A DNA stretch of 18,004 bases from Candidatus Zixiibacteriota bacterium. GTDB taxonomy: Bacteria > Zixibacteria > MSB-5A5 > CAIYYT01. The notes beneath the pieces were generated by a model. The model saw only the letters and a list, made by a program, of their open reading frames with translations. It made no database searches and was not told where the DNA came from. The translations under genes and the position numbers were made by a program. Location: NCBI GenBank assembly GCA_963205155.1, contig CAUJJY010000350.1, positions 1-18,004 on the forward strand. The letters are read 5' to 3'. Below, piece by piece: positions 1 through 7,929 of this stretch (its first letter is position 1; every line of letters starts with the position of its first letter).

Positions 1-552
1 TAAGAGGTTGATACCTGTAAACGTAAAACTGCGAACGAATTTAAAATGCTCTAAGGCAAGATCACCCCAGAAGAAAGGAGATTCTTGCTTGTGACCCTGA
101 AAATAGTCACGATCGTCACCGCTAAGCAAAGAGTACAGCTGTTTTGTGAACCGGGAAGTAAAGCGTTCCGATCCCCAGTAGAGGTTGTCGCGGTTTCGCC
201 CGTGGGCGGCGTTAATAACAGGATATCTTCCGAATATTTCCTGAAACTTGACGAAGCCTCGCTCGATGTCAGCTCTCTGCATGCTTTCCATGCCAGCGCC
301 GTGAAATGCCATCTCAAATCCGCGTCGCTGCAGCTCCAACATATATGCGGCATAGGCGGGGTTTTCGAGGGTGTCAGAGCCTCTGTAATCGCTGGCGCCG
401 TCAAAACCAACGCTCCAGACTGACTTGGTTGTATAGATCCCAAGTTCAGATAGATAATCGTAAAGGGGGCGAATTGAAGCCAAAGTCGCGACATCGGTAT
501 CGTCGAAAACGGAAAATGCGCAACGCTTGCCGCCGGGAAAAGTGAGTTTCAT
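1..552 (-). CDS. NodB/polysaccharide-deacetylase-like protein, divergent (3' part cut off by the window edge)
   Basis: The open frame runs 184 codons from an ATG at 552-550 to base 1 without a stop, so the C-terminus is missing. The N-terminal region looks like a NodB-type TIM-barrel fold: FDDTD near residues 17-21 takes the place of the usual FDDG, and AFHGAGM near residues 82-88 takes the place of the HxxxH metal motif, with Met where the second His should be. A later NAAHGRNRDNLYWG stretch and an FFWGDL stretch recall a family of EPS-locus proteins usually labelled polysaccharide deacetylase or hypothetical. The start overlaps the stop of the upstream GNAT gene by four bases (ATGA), which implies translational coupling. 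Because the metal site is altered, deacetylase activity is uncertain; a glycan-binding or differently acting hydrolase is possible. The fold call is fairly secure and the reaction is not. Confidence 0.75.
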   Translation of the reverse strand, partial: MKLTFPGGKRCAFSVFDDTDVATLASIRPLYDYLSELGIYTTKSVWSVGFDGASDYRGSDTLENPAYAAYMLELQRRGFEMAFHGAGMESMQRADIERGFVKFQEIFGRYPVINAAHGRNRDNLYWGSERFTSRFTKQLYSLLSGDDRDYFQGHKQESPFFWGDLALEHFKFVRSFTFTGINLL

Positions 553-1685
553 TCCGGCCCCAGACCACCCGCTGCGTCGGCGTAGCCTCGGGTAATATAA
601 GCGCCAGCAAAGATGCTATTGAAGTCATACTCATTCTTGACGCTGTGAAACCCCGCCCATATAGTTGAGGGCAGCTTAAGGAAGGCGGTCTTCGCCAATG
701 CTTTGCGAAGACTCGGCTGATCGCCGGAGAACATGATTATGTCAACACCTTCGGAATGGCCTCGATGTACGAAGTAATCCACCAAGCCTTTTAGGACTTG
801 CGGATCGTCGCTTTCCCAAAAGGCATCGATTACATTGAGAGCACGTAATCCATCAAGCTGTCCACCATCGTTGTATTTCTTGATCGTGTACATCCCCCAA
901 GCCCGGACGACATTGGATCCCGGATAGATTATCTTCCTCCAGCCTTTTGCGGTAGGGAACTGCCAGTTCAAATAATCAGCTCGTCGAACGTTTGTCAGGG
1001 TGTACATTGATCGTTCATTCTGCCAGAGCTTGTCGATTCTGGAATCGAATGTTGAGACCTCTTCAACTGGAATTTCCTTGCCGTTCTTAATCGAAGTACG
1101 TACTGAAGAAAAGCCCTGCCAGGTTTTGATTCCTAAGGACATCGGTCCTCGAAGCAATCTTAGAGCCATACCGGCGCTTGAGCGAAGCGGTGCAGGAACA
1201 AAGCGCTCGACCTTTTCGCCGCTCATTCCTGCGAGGAACGCTGATGGATTCACTATATGAATGTAGTCTGCGATCTTTCCGGGCCATACCCAGTTCGTTG
1301 CCTTAAAAGCCTTGATGGATGGTTCTACACGTGCGACGCCGGTTACGATGGGAAGAGAATTCGTGATGCAAGATGCCAGTTTCCTGGCGATTCCCATCCC
1401 CCGAAACTCCGGAAAGACGTGGATTCCACCCAGCCAGTAGGAAAGTAGTTCCTCACCATTGATCCACAACATGAATGGAGTAGACGTGACGTGACCAATG
1501 ACGACACCATCGTGAATGGCAATCGCTGTCGGGGACGGGCCGTTAGCATACGGATTCTGTGATATTACTCCACTCGGCAATAATTCTTCTGAACCTGCTT
1601 GGTTACTGCCGACACCAAATACCTGGTGACAGAAAGCATCGACGAGTTGCTTCTCCGTGCCGTGGTCACATAGCCTGACTTCCAC
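549..1685 (-). CDS. GNAT family acyltransferase of a polysaccharide locus
   Basis: A 378-residue protein starting at GTG 1685, with a good Shine-Dalgarno sequence seven bases upstream. The N-terminal half is a GNAT domain. The acetyl-CoA pyrophosphate-binding motif A is visible at about residues 90-103 (VFPEFRGMGIARKL, i.e. R-G-x-G-x-A), preceded by the strand YWLGGIHV. The C-terminal half carries a YLNWQFP segment that I associate with long GNAT proteins in exopolysaccharide clusters, and may form a second, degenerate GNAT-like lobe. It probably transfers an acyl group from CoA to an amino sugar or other glycan precursor in the cytoplasm; the acceptor is unknown. It is the first gene of a minus-strand pair with the NodB-like gene it overlaps by four bases, and is transcribed divergently from the main cluster. 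The family call is solid and the substrate is inference. Confidence 0.82.
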   Translation of the reverse strand: MEVRLCDHGTEKQLVDAFCHQVFGVGSNQAGSEELLPSGVISQNPYANGPSPTAIAIHDGVVIGHVTSTPFMLWINGEELLSYWLGGIHVFPEFRGMGIARKLASCITNSLPIVTGVARVEPSIKAFKATNWVWPGKIADYIHIVNPSAFLAGMSGEKVERFVPAPLRSSAGMALRLLRGPMSLGIKTWQGFSSVRTSIKNGKEIPVEEVSTFDSRIDKLWQNERSMYTLTNVRRADYLNWQFPTAKGWRKIIYPGSNVVRAWGMYTIKKYNDGGQLDGLRALNVIDAFWESDDPQVLKGLVDYFVHRGHSEGVDIIMFSGDQPSLRKALAKTAFLKLPSTIWAGFHSVKNEYDFNSIFAGAYITRGYADAAGGLGPE

Positions 1686-1692
1686 CGCGAGG

Positions 1693-1699
1693 CTTCCTC
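1693..1699 (-). promoter_or_regulatory. Shine-Dalgarno for the GNAT gene (decides GTG start)
   Basis: On the minus strand GAGGAAG lies seven bases before the GTG at 1685-1683. This is the best-placed ribosome binding site upstream of the GNAT domain, and it supports the GTG over later starts. Confidence 0.65.
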
Positions 1700-1728
1700 A
1701 CTTCCTGAATATTCAATTCTCGACACAC

Positions 1729-1756
1729 ATTGTATCGGTTGAGTACGCGAGAGCAA
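1729..1756 (-). promoter_or_regulatory. Candidate sigma70 promoter for the minus-strand GNAT/NodB pair
   Basis: Read on the minus strand, TACAAT (complement of 1729-1734, five of six matches to the -10 consensus) follows TTGCTC (complement of 1751-1756, a weak -35) with a 16-base spacer. The start would fall near 1722, giving a leader of roughly 36 bases that includes the Shine-Dalgarno. The -35 is poor, so this is only a candidate. Confidence 0.3.
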
Positions 1757-1932
1757 TGAATTTGTTGGCGTTCGAATGAGGTCGAACACTCGGATCGCTT
1801 GAGCTTCTCCAGTGAATGTTGCGGACTGAAACACCTCGAAAGAAAATCAATACTCCGACATGGTTAAAATCGATTAGTTCTCGGGTTCACATCTACTCGA
1901 TTGCGAAATTTGGACACAATCTTTCGATAAGG

Positions 1933-1962
1933 TTGCCTTTTGTAATTGGCGGTCGATATGAT
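1933..1962 (+). promoter_or_regulatory. Candidate sigma70 promoter for the main array
   Basis: TTGCCT (1933-1938) and TATGAT (1957-1962, within TATGATAAT) are separated by 18 bases. The -10 matches five of six consensus positions and the -35 four of six. The predicted start near 1969 leaves about 90 bases of leader before ATG 2059. This is the best promoter-like pair I found upstream of the eight-gene array. Confidence 0.38.
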
Positions 1963-2058
1963 AATAGAGCCGAGTTCAAAGATAGACCAATACCAGCGAT
2001 AAATTGCTTGCTATGCACCAGTTTCGGTGGTATCTTATTGAGCTATAACGTTTAACTA

Positions 2059-3150
2059 ATGAGGACTCGGGCGGGGTATAAGTTGTCGGCTAACATTTCT
2101 CCAAGTGGAAGGGTTCTGTTGCGGAGAGTATCAGAGTATACTGACGATTGCGAAGGTGTCTGGACCGACTACATCAAGAGTTCGCCACAAGCGTCAATAG
2201 CGCATCAAATCGGCTTCAGGAAAGTGATCAAGGAAGGACTGGGTAACAGCCCGATCTATCTGATGGTTCGCGAAAATGATCGAATATCCGGTGTTTTACC
2301 ACTATTCCTGGTTCGAACGTGGTGGAATGTCACCTACTTGATTTCAGTGCCGTGGCTGGACTACGGTGGAATCTGTGCTGACAATCTCGATTCTGAAGCA
2401 CTTTTGTTGGAGAAAGCACAACAAATTGCGGAACGGGAGAAGGCGGTTTTCATCGAACTGCGATCGGAGCGAAGAAGTAAACAACAGCTGGACGACCTCC
2501 ATCAACGGGTGACATTCTTGATGGATTTGACCCCCGGTAGTGAAGTGATCTGGAAGTCCTTTGATCCTAAGCTTAGGAACCAGATTCGCAAGTCCCAGAA
2601 CTCCGGGTTGACCGTCCAGTACGGGCACCTCGAATTGCTCGATGAGTTTTACAAGGTATTTGCTTGGAAGATGCATGAATTGGGTACTCCGGTGTGGGGC
2701 AAAAAACTCTTCGCCGGACTCTTAATGGAATTTCCGGACTCCGTGGAGATCGCATTAGTGAAACAGGGTGAAACGACAATTACCGGGGCATTACTACTCT
2801 CGCATAAAGATCGCCTTTACGTCCCATCGGCTGCCTCGTACCGAAAGTACCTGAAGATGTGCCCATATCACGCGTTGTATTGGAACGTGATTGACCGGGG
2901 TAGCCGGACGGGATACAAATATTTCGATTTTGGTCGTTCAACAATAGACTCTTCAACGTATCACTTCAAGAAACAGTGGGTAAGCACCCCAACGCCATTG
3001 GAATGGCAGTATTCACTGCATCGCATCTCGGAGATTCCGCAAATCAATCCGAGTAATCCTAAGTATCGATTTGCAAAGTGGTTGTGGAGCCATTTACCGC
3101 TTTCGGCCGCAAATCTCTTGGGGCCGTCAGTAATCAGGAACTTCCCGTAG
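2059..3150 (+). CDS. FemAB-like GNAT-fold acyl/aminoacyltransferase (XrtA/PEP-CTERM-locus type)
   Basis: A 363-residue protein. The FemAB-type double-GNAT signature is clear: KLRNQIRKSQNSGLTV near 171-186, HELGTPVWGKKLF near 206-218, FDFGRST at 289-295 and YHFKKQW at 301-307. The last two are the hallmark I associate with FemAB proteins encoded in exosortase A exopolysaccharide loci. FemAB enzymes proper add amino acids to peptidoglycan bridges from aminoacyl-tRNA; the role of the EPS-locus branch is not established, and acylation or aminoacylation of a glycan or protein is inferred. ATG 2059 has no visible ribosome binding site. An in-frame TTG at 2119 has GGAAGGG five bases upstream, and homology begins just after it (LLRRVSEY), so the true protein may be about 20 residues shorter. 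It is the first gene of the array; the aminotransferase follows after 30 bases. Confidence 0.85.
   Translation: MRTRAGYKLSANISPSGRVLLRRVSEYTDDCEGVWTDYIKSSPQASIAHQIGFRKVIKEGLGNSPIYLMVRENDRISGVLPLFLVRTWWNVTYLISVPWLDYGGICADNLDSEALLLEKAQQIAEREKAVFIELRSERRSKQQLDDLHQRVTFLMDLTPGSEVIWKSFDPKLRNQIRKSQNSGLTVQYGHLELLDEFYKVFAWKMHELGTPVWGKKLFAGLLMEFPDSVEIALVKQGETTITGALLLSHKDRLYVPSAASYRKYLKMCPYHALYWNVIDRGSRTGYKYFDFGRSTIDSSTYHFKKQWVSTPTPLEWQYSLHRISEIPQINPSNPKYRFAKWLWSHLPLSAANLLGPSVIRNFP
2107..2121 (+). promoter_or_regulatory. Shine-Dalgarno plus alternative TTG start of the FemAB-like gene
   Basis: GGAAGGG at 2107-2113, a five-base spacer, then an in-frame TTG at 2119-2121. The upstream ATG 2059 lacks a purine-rich site, and the 20 residues between the two starts look unlike family N-termini. 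Confidence 0.4.
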
Positions 3151-3180
3151 GATTTAACAGGAATTATTGGGCAAGTTTGC

Positions 3181-4386
3181 ATGAATCATTATCTCGTCGC
3201 ACCAGCCGGTACACCGATCGTCTTTGGTGAATTAGTCAAGACTTTGTACGATCGTTTCAAGAGCGAGTCTCATGCCATTAGTCTTTCAAAGAAGATCCAG
3301 AGTTTCACCGGATCGCGACACTGTTACTTTCTTAACTCTGGTCGAACTGCGCAGACCGTTCTTTTGAGTGCAATGCGCAGCATCGCCGATGATAATCGCA
3401 AAGAAGTGATTCTTCCCGCATACACCTGTTATTCAGTGGCGGCTGCCACAGTGAGGGCAGGACTCAAGATTCGTCTCGTGGACGTTGACCCCGCTAATTT
3501 TGATTTTGATTTTGAAGATTTGGGTAATGTCGATGGTGGCCGCGTCTTGGCAGCACTTGGATGCAACCTGTTCGGAGTACTTAACGATTGGGACCGCCTT
3601 AACGAAATCGCTCAACTGGGGCAATATTTCCTTGTCGATGATGGTGCACAGTCGTTTGGAGCTTCCTATAAGGGAAGGGCTTCGGGAACGTTGGGGACTG
3701 CCGGCTTCTACAGTTTAGGACGTGGCAAAGCTTTGACGACTTACAACGGCGGTATTCTTGTCACCAACAATAAGGAAATCGCCAGCCAGTTGGACGAGAT
3801 CGTCAGTAACCTGCCGGCGGCCGGGTTACTGCAGGAGTCAGTCGTTTACGTCAAAATGATGATGTATTCAATGTTTATTCGACCAAGTCTCTACTGGATC
3901 CCAGCATCGCTGCCATTCCTCGGTCTCGGAGAAACTCTGTATGAAGATGACTTCGGAATGAGCCGTTTGTCGTCGGTACAGACCGTCGCGGGTTCTGTGA
4001 TCTTTGAAAGCATACTATATTTTCATACATTGCGTGCAGAGAATGCGATGGAGTTGGCGAGTGAAGTTCTGGATCTTGGAAAGTTTGAGATTCCCGGATG
4101 GGATGCCAAGAATTGTCCACCATACTTGCGTCTTCCGGTACTCGCGCCAGATCGCGATTCGCGAGAGCGCGCTATCGAAGAACTCCGCTCCGTCGGCATC
4201 GTCGCGACCAGAATGTACCCGAGCACCGTTCGCGACATCCCTGGTATTGAGCCCCATCTTGCTTCGAACAGGTCCGATTTCCCCGGTGCGCGGCAACTGG
4301 TGGATCGTCTCTTTACTCTGCCGACGCATCCCTACCTCACCGAACAGGATTTTGACAACATTGTGGCCGGTCTGCGCAGAATCTAA
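3181..4386 (+). CDS. DegT/DnrJ/EryC1/StrS-type PLP-dependent aminotransferase
   Basis: 401 residues, the usual length for sugar aminotransferases of the DegT/DnrJ/EryC1/StrS family (fold-type I PLP enzymes). LNSGRTAQTV near 51-60 is the phosphate-binding region. VDDGAQSFG near 152-160 holds the Asp that contacts the pyridine nitrogen. YSLGRGKALTTYNGG near 177-191 holds the probable Schiff-base lysine K183. Members normally aminate a keto-sugar nucleotide, giving an amino sugar for glycan assembly in the cytoplasm. No dehydratase, epimerase or oxidoreductase that would make the keto-sugar is in the window, so that step is encoded elsewhere or the enzyme uses another ketone. The N-terminus (about 1-20) is less typical. 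It sits 30 bases after the FemAB-like gene and 19 bases before a NodB gene. Confidence 0.87.
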   Translation: MNHYLVAPAGTPIVFGELVKTLYDRFKSESHAISLSKKIQSFTGSRHCYFLNSGRTAQTVLLSAMRSIADDNRKEVILPAYTCYSVAAATVRAGLKIRLVDVDPANFDFDFEDLGNVDGGRVLAALGCNLFGVLNDWDRLNEIAQLGQYFLVDDGAQSFGASYKGRASGTLGTAGFYSLGRGKALTTYNGGILVTNNKEIASQLDEIVSNLPAAGLLQESVVYVKMMMYSMFIRPSLYWIPASLPFLGLGETLYEDDFGMSRLSSVQTVAGSVIFESILYFHTLRAENAMELASEVLDLGKFEIPGWDAKNCPPYLRLPVLAPDRDSRERAIEELRSVGIVATRMYPSTVRDIPGIEPHLASNRSDFPGARQLVDRLFTLPTHPYLTEQDFDNIVAGLRRI

Positions 4387-4405
4387 AACTGCTGGTTTCT
4401 GAAGA

Positions 4406-5512
4406 ATGCGCCGAATCATCAAGCAACTACTTGCCGCCGTGCTTTACTATTCGGGACTTTTGGCTCTACTCGACTTCTGCGCGTTAAAGTTTGCCGTTCG
4501 ATCACACTCCGTTTTGTTAATGTACCATCGCGTACTGGACGACCCGTTTTCTGAAGCTGAGTATGCCCAGACCGGAACGGCAGTTTCGACCGAGGCGTTT
4601 AGGGCGCAAATCGCATTTCTAGCTAAGAGATTTGCAGTCATGACTGCCGGCGATTACATTGGAATGCTCTCAAGTGGTCAGCCGTTGCCGAAGAAGTGCG
4701 CCGTAGTCACTTTTGACGATGGCTGGGTTGATAATCTCGAAAATGCCTTTCCGATTCTTAAACAATACAATGTTCCCGCCACAATATTCGTCTGCACCGA
4801 CTTCGTCAATACCGGCAAAAAGCTCTGGTTTCACGAAATACTTCACTCGATTAAATGGCAGAAGTTGACCTCCGAGCAACTCTCACAAGCCCTCGCCAAG
4901 TTCCAAAACGAATCTTCCGTACGGTCGACCAGGACAATGTCGCTTTCGGAGCATATTTCGACGGACGTGCTCATCGACAATTTCTTTCACCTTGCAAAAG
5001 AGCTCAACGCCGATCAACTTGAAAACTTAGCAACCGACTTAAGCCGGGTTAGCGGCAAAACCGATGAATACTGGATGCAAAAGAGGTTTAGTCTGAATTG
5101 GGAGGAGATAACGGCGATGGAACAATCGGTAATCGAGATTGGCTCGCACGGCAAATCCCATCGATTATTGACTTCGATCCCTGACCATGAGGTTGTTAGC
5201 GAGTTGAGCGAGTCTAAGTTGCAGATTGAGAAGAGACTGGGCAAAAAAGTCCGGACATTTGCTTATCCAAACGGTTCATATGACGAGAATATCAAGAGGA
5301 TGACCGCTGAAGCCGGCTATGAAGGGGCCTTCGCCGTCAGCTCTGAGACGAGCGCTTCAGACCTCTTCGCAGTCCCGCGCACCGGTGTCCACGAGGGTGC
5401 GAATGCCGGCTTTAACGGGCGCTTTTCGCGGGCAACTTGGGCTTTGGCGTTGAGTCCGGCACGAAGAGTCTGGTTCGGTGGAAGTAAGAACTCATCCAGT
5501 CAGGGTTATTAG
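4406..5512 (+). CDS. Polysaccharide deacetylase (NodB homology domain), membrane-anchored
   Basis: 368 residues. A hydrophobic stretch at about 6-30 precedes VLLMYHRVL (36-44), the usual entry to this NodB subgroup. Catalytic motifs are complete: TFDDGW at 102-107 (catalytic and metal Asp pair D104/D105), GSHGKSH at 246-252 (HxxxH metal ligands H248 and H252) and FAYPNG at 285-290. A helical insertion of about 100 residues (roughly 140-235) separates motifs 1 and 2. The family hydrolyses N- or O-acetyl groups from polysaccharides with a divalent metal. The N-terminal hydrophobic segment suggests membrane association; it could equally be a buried helix. Only 19 bases separate it from the aminotransferase stop, and a GT4 gene follows. 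The family call is firm and the exact glycan substrate unknown. Confidence 0.9.
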   Translation: MRRIIKQLLAAVLYYSGLLALLDFCALKFAVRSHSVLLMYHRVLDDPFSEAEYAQTGTAVSTEAFRAQIAFLAKRFAVMTAGDYIGMLSSGQPLPKKCAVVTFDDGWVDNLENAFPILKQYNVPATIFVCTDFVNTGKKLWFHEILHSIKWQKLTSEQLSQALAKFQNESSVRSTRTMSLSEHISTDVLIDNFFHLAKELNADQLENLATDLSRVSGKTDEYWMQKRFSLNWEEITAMEQSVIEIGSHGKSHRLLTSIPDHEVVSELSESKLQIEKRLGKKVRTFAYPNGSYDENIKRMTAEAGYEGAFAVSSETSASDLFAVPRTGVHEGANAGFNGRFSRATWALALSPARRVWFGGSKNSSSQGY

Positions 5513-5563
5513 CGAAACAAGCGCGAAGTTGAGACAATTATTGTGCGGTGGTTCTAAGAAAAT

Positions 5564-6727
5564 ATGAAAACGAACAAGATAAATCTGCTTCACGTTGTCC
5601 TCGAGATGGGGATCGGTGGACTACAGCGCCTGATTACCGACACGACGCTCGCAATGGATCGTGAGCGGTTCAATATTGAAGTGGTTTGCCTTGATGAGCT
5701 CGGTTGTTTTGCCGAGGTTCTCCAATCCAATGGAATCACTGTGACTTTGCTCCGCCGCCATGATCGGCATCTTGCACTCTATCCGTTTCGACTTGCACGA
5801 TTCATGAGACAGCGAAAAGTTCACGTTGTGCATATGCACCCCGGCAGTTTTATCTTTGGCATCCTTGCGGCAGTTCTGGCGCGCGTCCCAGTCACAGTTT
5901 ACACCGAACACGGCCGCGCGGTGCCGGAGCACCCGTTGCGAATCAAAGAAGACAGAGTGTCGGGAGTCTTTGTAGATCGTATCATTGCGGTCTCAAAGGA
6001 ACTGGAACTTTATTTGGCTGACACTATTAAGCTGCCGGCGCACAAGATTTGCACGGTAGTCAACGGCATAAGAGTTTCGGAGTTTGTACAACGACCCAAG
6101 GATCCACAGTTGCTTGGGGAGTTTGGCATTGCTCCGGAGACCAAGGTTCTAGGCACTGTGGCTCGTTTAGATCCAGTCAAGGATCAAATCACAATGATTG
6201 AGGCAGTCAAGAAGGTTCGCGAGACAATTCCAAATGTGCGATTATTGCTGGTTGGAGATGGTCCTGAACGCACGGCGTTGGAAGACTTTGCTCAGGCCAA
6301 CGGACTGGATAAGAATGTCACGATTACCGGGCAACGCAACGACGTACCCAAGATGATTAATCTCTTCGACTTGTTTCTGTTGTCGTCTTTGAGAGAGGGC
6401 ACAAGCATTTCTCTACTCGAAGCGATGTCTTCCGGTGTCGCACCTATTGTCACGAATGTCGGCGGCAATCCGGCAATCGTCAATGCCGGAGTCGATGGCC
6501 TCCTTGTGGAACCCCGTGATCCGAGAGCTATGGCGGATGCCATCACGGGACTGCTGCTCGACGATGTGAGGCGGAAGAACTTGGCAAATGCAGCCGCAAT
6601 GAAGGTGCGTCAGCAGTACAGTATCGAAAATATGGTGCGACAATATGTCCACATCTATGAAGAGCACCTCGGCAAGAAGCGGCGTTCTCGTTACCTTGTG
6701 CGGCGGCACGCCGGCAATGGTCAATAG
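5564..6727 (+). CDS. GT4-family glycosyltransferase
   Basis: 387 residues with a GT-B fold. The N-terminal Rossmann half starts HVVLEMGIGGLQRLI (about 10-24, with the GG donor-loop motif) and contains YTEHGR (113-118). The C-terminal donor-binding half contains VARLDPVKD (199-207), LLLVGDGPE (227-235) and REGTSISLLEAM (277-288), with the retaining-enzyme E-x7-E motif at E278/E286 and the GVAPIVTNVGG loop after it. It would transfer a sugar from a nucleotide sugar to a lipid-linked growing glycan at the inner membrane face. The C-terminal tail is basic (KKRRSR), consistent with peripheral membrane binding. It lies 51 bases after the NodB gene and 50 before the GT2 gene. Donor and acceptor cannot be read from sequence. 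Confidence 0.9.
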   Translation: MKTNKINLLHVVLEMGIGGLQRLITDTTLAMDRERFNIEVVCLDELGCFAEVLQSNGITVTLLRRHDRHLALYPFRLARFMRQRKVHVVHMHPGSFIFGILAAVLARVPVTVYTEHGRAVPEHPLRIKEDRVSGVFVDRIIAVSKELELYLADTIKLPAHKICTVVNGIRVSEFVQRPKDPQLLGEFGIAPETKVLGTVARLDPVKDQITMIEAVKKVRETIPNVRLLLVGDGPERTALEDFAQANGLDKNVTITGQRNDVPKMINLFDLFLLSSLREGTSISLLEAMSSGVAPIVTNVGGNPAIVNAGVDGLLVEPRDPRAMADAITGLLLDDVRRKNLANAAAMKVRQQYSIENMVRQYVHIYEEHLGKKRRSRYLVRRHAGNGQ

Positions 6728-6777
6728 GCGTCCGTGAACGCAACAATGACGGCGGAACAAATCAACGGAATAAGCAC

Positions 6778-7929
6778 TTGAATACGACCGAGATCATCCT
6801 TCTGACAATCTTCGTTCTTGCAGCAGCCGAGATTCTTTGGTCATATCTCGGCTATCCGCTGTTTCTCCTGGTTTGTTCGCGATTTGTGCGTCGCCAGACG
6901 CAGCTCAAAGAGTGGCTCCCGGAAGTGACAGTCGTGATTACGGCTCACAACGAAGAGAAGCGCATTGCTCAAAAGATCGAGAATACCCTGGCGCTCGATT
7001 ACCCTAAAGATAAACTTCATGTCACCGTCGTGTCGGATGCATCAACCGATGGAACCGAAGAAATTGTACGGAGCTATGCCGATCGAGGAGTCTCTCTTAA
7101 GATCATTCCCGAACGTCGGGGCAAGCATTATGGACAGGGAAAGGGCGTCGCATCGGCATCGACCGATATCGTTGTTCTTTCTGACGCTACAACCTTCCTT
7201 AAGAGTGATGCGGTAAGACTCATTGTTCAGAATTATGCCGATCCGAGCATCGGCTGCGTGTCTGGATGCGACGATGTCAAAGAGCAGCATGATAGTTCAG
7301 TCGGCGAAGGGGCATATGTGCGGTATGAAATGGCGCTGCGCCGTCTGGAAAGCCGCGTATCCTCTTTGATTGGCGCCAGTGGGTCGTTCTTTTCGGTGAG
7401 AAAGGACCTCTGTGATACCTGGATCGATGACATGTCCAGCGACTTTTACCTTCCGCTCACGTGTTACATTAAAGGTTACCGTTCCATCCTGGACGAAAGG
7501 GCCGTCGGCTATTACAGCGTGCTCCACGATCCATCGCGTGAATTTCAGCGTAAATTGCGAACCATCGTACACGGCTTGGAGGTCCTGTTTCATTTCAAGC
7601 GCGTGTTGAATCCATTCAAATATGGACTGTATTCGATCCAACTGTTGAGCCATAAACTTTGTCGGTGGCTGGTGCCGTTCGCCATGCTGGCCGCCTTGAT
7701 CAGCAATATCTTGCTGCTGCCTTATGGCGTCGTCTATCAAATGGTGTTTGTGCTTCACATCGCTACATACATTCTGGCCGCTGCGGCGTTCCTCTATAAG
7801 CCCGTCCAGAATCTGACAATATTTAAGATCCCGCTTTTCTTTGTAATGGTGAATGTCTCGATTCTGCTTGCATGGTACAAATTCCTCCAAGGCGAAAAGT
7901 ACGTGGTATGGAAAGCAACAGAAAGATAG
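6778..7929 (+). CDS. Membrane GT2-family glycosyltransferase
   Basis: 383 residues starting at TTG 6778. No ATG or GTG lies in frame upstream before stops, and GGAA eight bases ahead is a modest ribosome binding site. One membrane helix (about 5-34) is followed by a cytosolic GT2 GT-A domain with VVITAHNEE (52-60), SDASTDGT (86-93) and the DxD-equivalent SDA at 135-137. The acceptor-base region SSDFYLPL lies at 220-227, and FQRKLRT at 256-262 is a degenerate version of the QxxRW motif. Three hydrophobic segments follow, at roughly 297-317, 321-341 and 349-370. This layout resembles processive or membrane-embedded GT2 enzymes of the hyaluronan/cellulose-synthase branch, but the non-canonical QxxRW region makes single-sugar transfer as likely as polymerisation. 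It overlaps the next gene by 22 bases. Confidence 0.88.
   Translation: MNTTEIILLTIFVLAAAEILWSYLGYPLFLLVCSRFVRRQTQLKEWLPEVTVVITAHNEEKRIAQKIENTLALDYPKDKLHVTVVSDASTDGTEEIVRSYADRGVSLKIIPERRGKHYGQGKGVASASTDIVVLSDATTFLKSDAVRLIVQNYADPSIGCVSGCDDVKEQHDSSVGEGAYVRYEMALRRLESRVSSLIGASGSFFSVRKDLCDTWIDDMSSDFYLPLTCYIKGYRSILDERAVGYYSVLHDPSREFQRKLRTIVHGLEVLFHFKRVLNPFKYGLYSIQLLSHKLCRWLVPFAMLAALISNILLLPYGVVYQMVFVLHIATYILAAAAFLYKPVQNLTIFKIPLFFVMVNVSILLAWYKFLQGEKYVVWKATER

Larger units (their letters stand above)
1686..2058. other. Divergent intergenic region
   Basis: This 373-base gap separates the minus-strand GNAT/NodB pair from the plus-strand main array. The short frames that cross it (for example 1816-2055) have no recognisable domain, no ribosome binding site and a basic, low-plausibility composition, so I treat it as non-coding. 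It contains one promoter-like pair for each direction, listed separately. I see no RNA gene, repeat or mobile-element end. Confidence 0.7.

Noticed and set aside
85..423. A 112-codon plus-strand frame at the left edge
   Set aside because: The minus strand encodes a NodB-like protein in continuous frame coupled to the GNAT gene; the plus-strand translation is not protein-like.
1816..2055. A 79-codon plus-strand frame in the divergent intergenic region
   Set aside because: No ribosome binding site, no recognisable motif, and it overlaps the best promoter candidate for the main array.
5534..5544. Small palindrome ACAATTATTGT between the NodB and GT4 genes
   Set aside because: Only five-base arms, AT-rich, inside a 51-base gap of a compact array; not enough to call an operator or terminator.
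7297..7890. A 197-codon minus-strand frame opposite the GT2 gene
   Set aside because: It lies wholly within a well-supported GT2 gene with intact motifs; its translation has no domain and reads as an antisense shadow.
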